DNA from: Flavobacteriales bacterium
Lineage (GTDB): Bacteria; Bacteroidota; Bacteroidia; Flavobacteriales_D; Sanyastnellaceae
DNA: 7,189 bases
Direction of reading: 5' to 3'
NCBI GenBank assembly: GCA_011524845.1
Contig: WTJL01000099.1
Coordinates: 1-7,189 of the forward strand
The notes beneath the pieces were generated by a model, which worked only from the letters and a program-made list of their open reading frames with translations, had not been told where the DNA came from and did not search any database. The position numbers and the translations under genes are program-made. Below, piece after piece: positions 6,380-7,189 of the stretch; position 1 is the first letter of the stretch; each line of letters starts with the position of its first letter.

Positions 6380-6718
6380 TTAAGAGTGGAGGGCCTGTTG
6401 GACTTCATCCACGAAGTCCAGGCTGTCGTCGATGTAGAAGTTGAGCTCAGGTACACGACGCAGTTGCTTGCCAACTCTGCCGCCCAAGGCCTTTCGCACG
6501 CGCCATCCCTCGGCTTCGACTTGCTTCAAGGCCTTCTCCTTGTCTGGTGTGGCCATGAAGCTGAGGTACACCCGAGCGAGGCCGAGGTCGGGCCCAATGC
6601 GCACTTGCGTGACGGTGATGAAGAGCCCGCCAAACCACGTGTTGGATTCGCGTTGAAACAGAATGCTCAGCTCCCGTTTGAGGAGTTCAGCCACGCGTTC
6701 TTGTCGGATGCTCGCCAT
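6380..6718 (-). CDS. rbfA: 30S ribosome-binding factor RbfA
   Basis: Complete 112-residue cytoplasmic assembly factor that binds the immature 30S subunit and helps 16S rRNA 5'-end maturation. It is a single KH-like domain of the usual RbfA length. The N-terminus SIRQERVAELLKRELSILFQ (residues 3-22) is the family's first helix. ITVTQVRIGPDLGLARVYLSF (34-54) contains the conserved strand with DLxxAxVYxS wording. RKALGGRVGKQLRRVPELNFYID (75-97) is the KH-type helix-kink-helix and last strand, in which the GG kink stands in place of the classical GxxG loop. The ATG at 6718 lies 36 nt after the hflX stop and no better start is visible. The permease follows after 6 nt. Two ribosome-related genes, hflX and rbfA, thus sit in one minus-strand run. 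No Shine-Dalgarno is evident. Confidence 0.95.
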   Translation of the reverse strand: MASIRQERVAELLKRELSILFQRESNTWFGGLFITVTQVRIGPDLGLARVYLSFMATPDKEKALKQVEAEGWRVRKALGGRVGKQLRRVPELNFYIDDSLDFVDEVQQALHS

Positions 6719-6736
6719 GCGTCGAAGGTAGGGATG

Positions 6737-6752
6737 CCGTGCGGAAGCACAG
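6737..6752 (-). other. Small hairpin between hflX and rbfA
   Basis: Read on the minus strand, CTGTGC-TTCC-GCACGG can fold into a 6-bp stem (one G-U pair) with a UUCC loop, starting two bases after the hflX stop codon. No U-tract follows, so it does not look like an intrinsic terminator. It could be an RNA stability or processing element, or chance. Confidence 0.25.
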
Positions 6753-6754
6753 GC

Positions 6755-7189
6755 TCAATACAGGAATTGGTTGTAGGGGTAACGCTTCACATGGAGGTCT
6801 TTGACGCGGTCGTAAAGCACCCGTCTGAACTCGTCGTAGCCCACCTTGGTCTTGGCCGAGAGGAACATCACATCGTGGCCAAGGGCCTCAAATCGCTCGC
6901 GGATGCCGCGTTCCAAGTCTTCAGGAGACCGTTCGCCGTCAGGGTCTTGCAGCAGGTCGACCTTGTTGAACAGCACCATGGTGGGCTTGCTGTCGCTTCC
7001 AATGTCTGCCAAGGTGCGCTCCACCACGGCCATGTGGTCTTCAAATTGGGGATGGCTGACGTCGATGACGTGGAGAAGCATGTCGCTTTCCCGCGTCTCG
7101 TCCAAGGTGCTTTTGAAGCTTTCAATGAGCTGAGTCGGCAGTTTGCGGATGAACCCGACCGTGTCGCTCAACAGGAAGGGCAGGTTGTC
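6755..7189 (-). CDS. hflX: GTPase HflX, C-terminal part
   Basis: The last 144 residues of the ribosome-associated GTPase HflX; the N-terminal domain and G1/G2 motifs lie beyond the right edge. HflX binds the 50S subunit and splits stalled 70S ribosomes, especially after heat or antibiotic stress. Visible motifs, numbered from the window edge, are G3 DTVGF at 9-13, followed by the HflX hallmark IRKLPTQLIESFKSTLDE (14-31), G4 NKVD at 75-78 and G5 SAK at 111-113. The end VKRYPYNQFLY is the usual Bacteroidota HflX C-terminus. The frame is open to the window edge, so it continues outside; the TTG at 7171 is an internal leucine, not a start. It is the first gene in this window of the minus-strand run that continues into rbfA and the permease. 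Confidence 0.96.
   Translation of the reverse strand, partial: DNLPFLLSDTVGFIRKLPTQLIESFKSTLDETRESDMLLHVIDVSHPQFEDHMAVVERTLADIGSDSKPTMVLFNKVDLLQDPDGERSPEDLERGIRERFEALGHDVMFLSAKTKVGYDEFRRVLYDRVKDLHVKRYPYNQFLY

Noticed and set aside
6721..6728. TACCTTCG on the minus strand before rbfA as a promoter -7 box
   Set aside because: One mismatch in the conserved TTTG, no -33 partner, and it would leave almost no leader; rbfA is more simply transcribed from upstream of hflX.

Overview
The window looks like an ordinary core-chromosome segment of a GC-rich member of the Bacteroidota, probably near the Flavobacteriales. Three things point there. The proteins carry wording typical of that phylum, such as the MEDVSDPPFR start of the dihydrouridine synthase, the VKRYPYNxFLY end of HflX, and the GNFEGIGVEF segment of the S41 protease. 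Shine-Dalgarno sequences are mostly absent before the starts. The only two exact TAnnTTTG boxes (the Bacteroidota -7 promoter element) that I could find by eye on either strand both lie just before a gene start. The genus is not resolvable from this sequence.

Layout from left to right. A plus-strand block (1-3161) holds the C-terminal end of a dCMP deaminase-type protein, an S41 carboxy-terminal processing protease joined to it by an ATGA overlap, a Mn-type superoxide dismutase that has its own predicted promoter inside the protease gene, and ispD of the MEP isoprenoid pathway 15 nt further on. A minus-strand CPBP (CAAX-type) membrane protease (3115-4092) then converges on ispD with a 47-nt coding overlap. 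It is divergent from a plus-strand tRNA dihydrouridine synthase (dusB), which again seems to have its own promoter. The last block (5129-7189) is a minus-strand operon reading hflX (cut by the window edge), rbfA, and an FtsX/LolE-type ABC permease. It converges on dusB with a 16-nt overlap.

Functionally the genes are housekeeping: nucleotide metabolism, envelope proteolysis, oxidative-stress defence, isoprenoid synthesis, tRNA modification, ribosome maturation and rescue, and envelope transport. Coding density is almost total. The only intergenic gaps are 15, 6, 36 and about 23-59 nt. I see no tRNA, rRNA, CRISPR array, insertion sequence, phage or defence island, or intrinsic terminator. I do not see a new biological system here. 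The points worth checking are the gene overlaps, the two promoters, and the start site of dusB.
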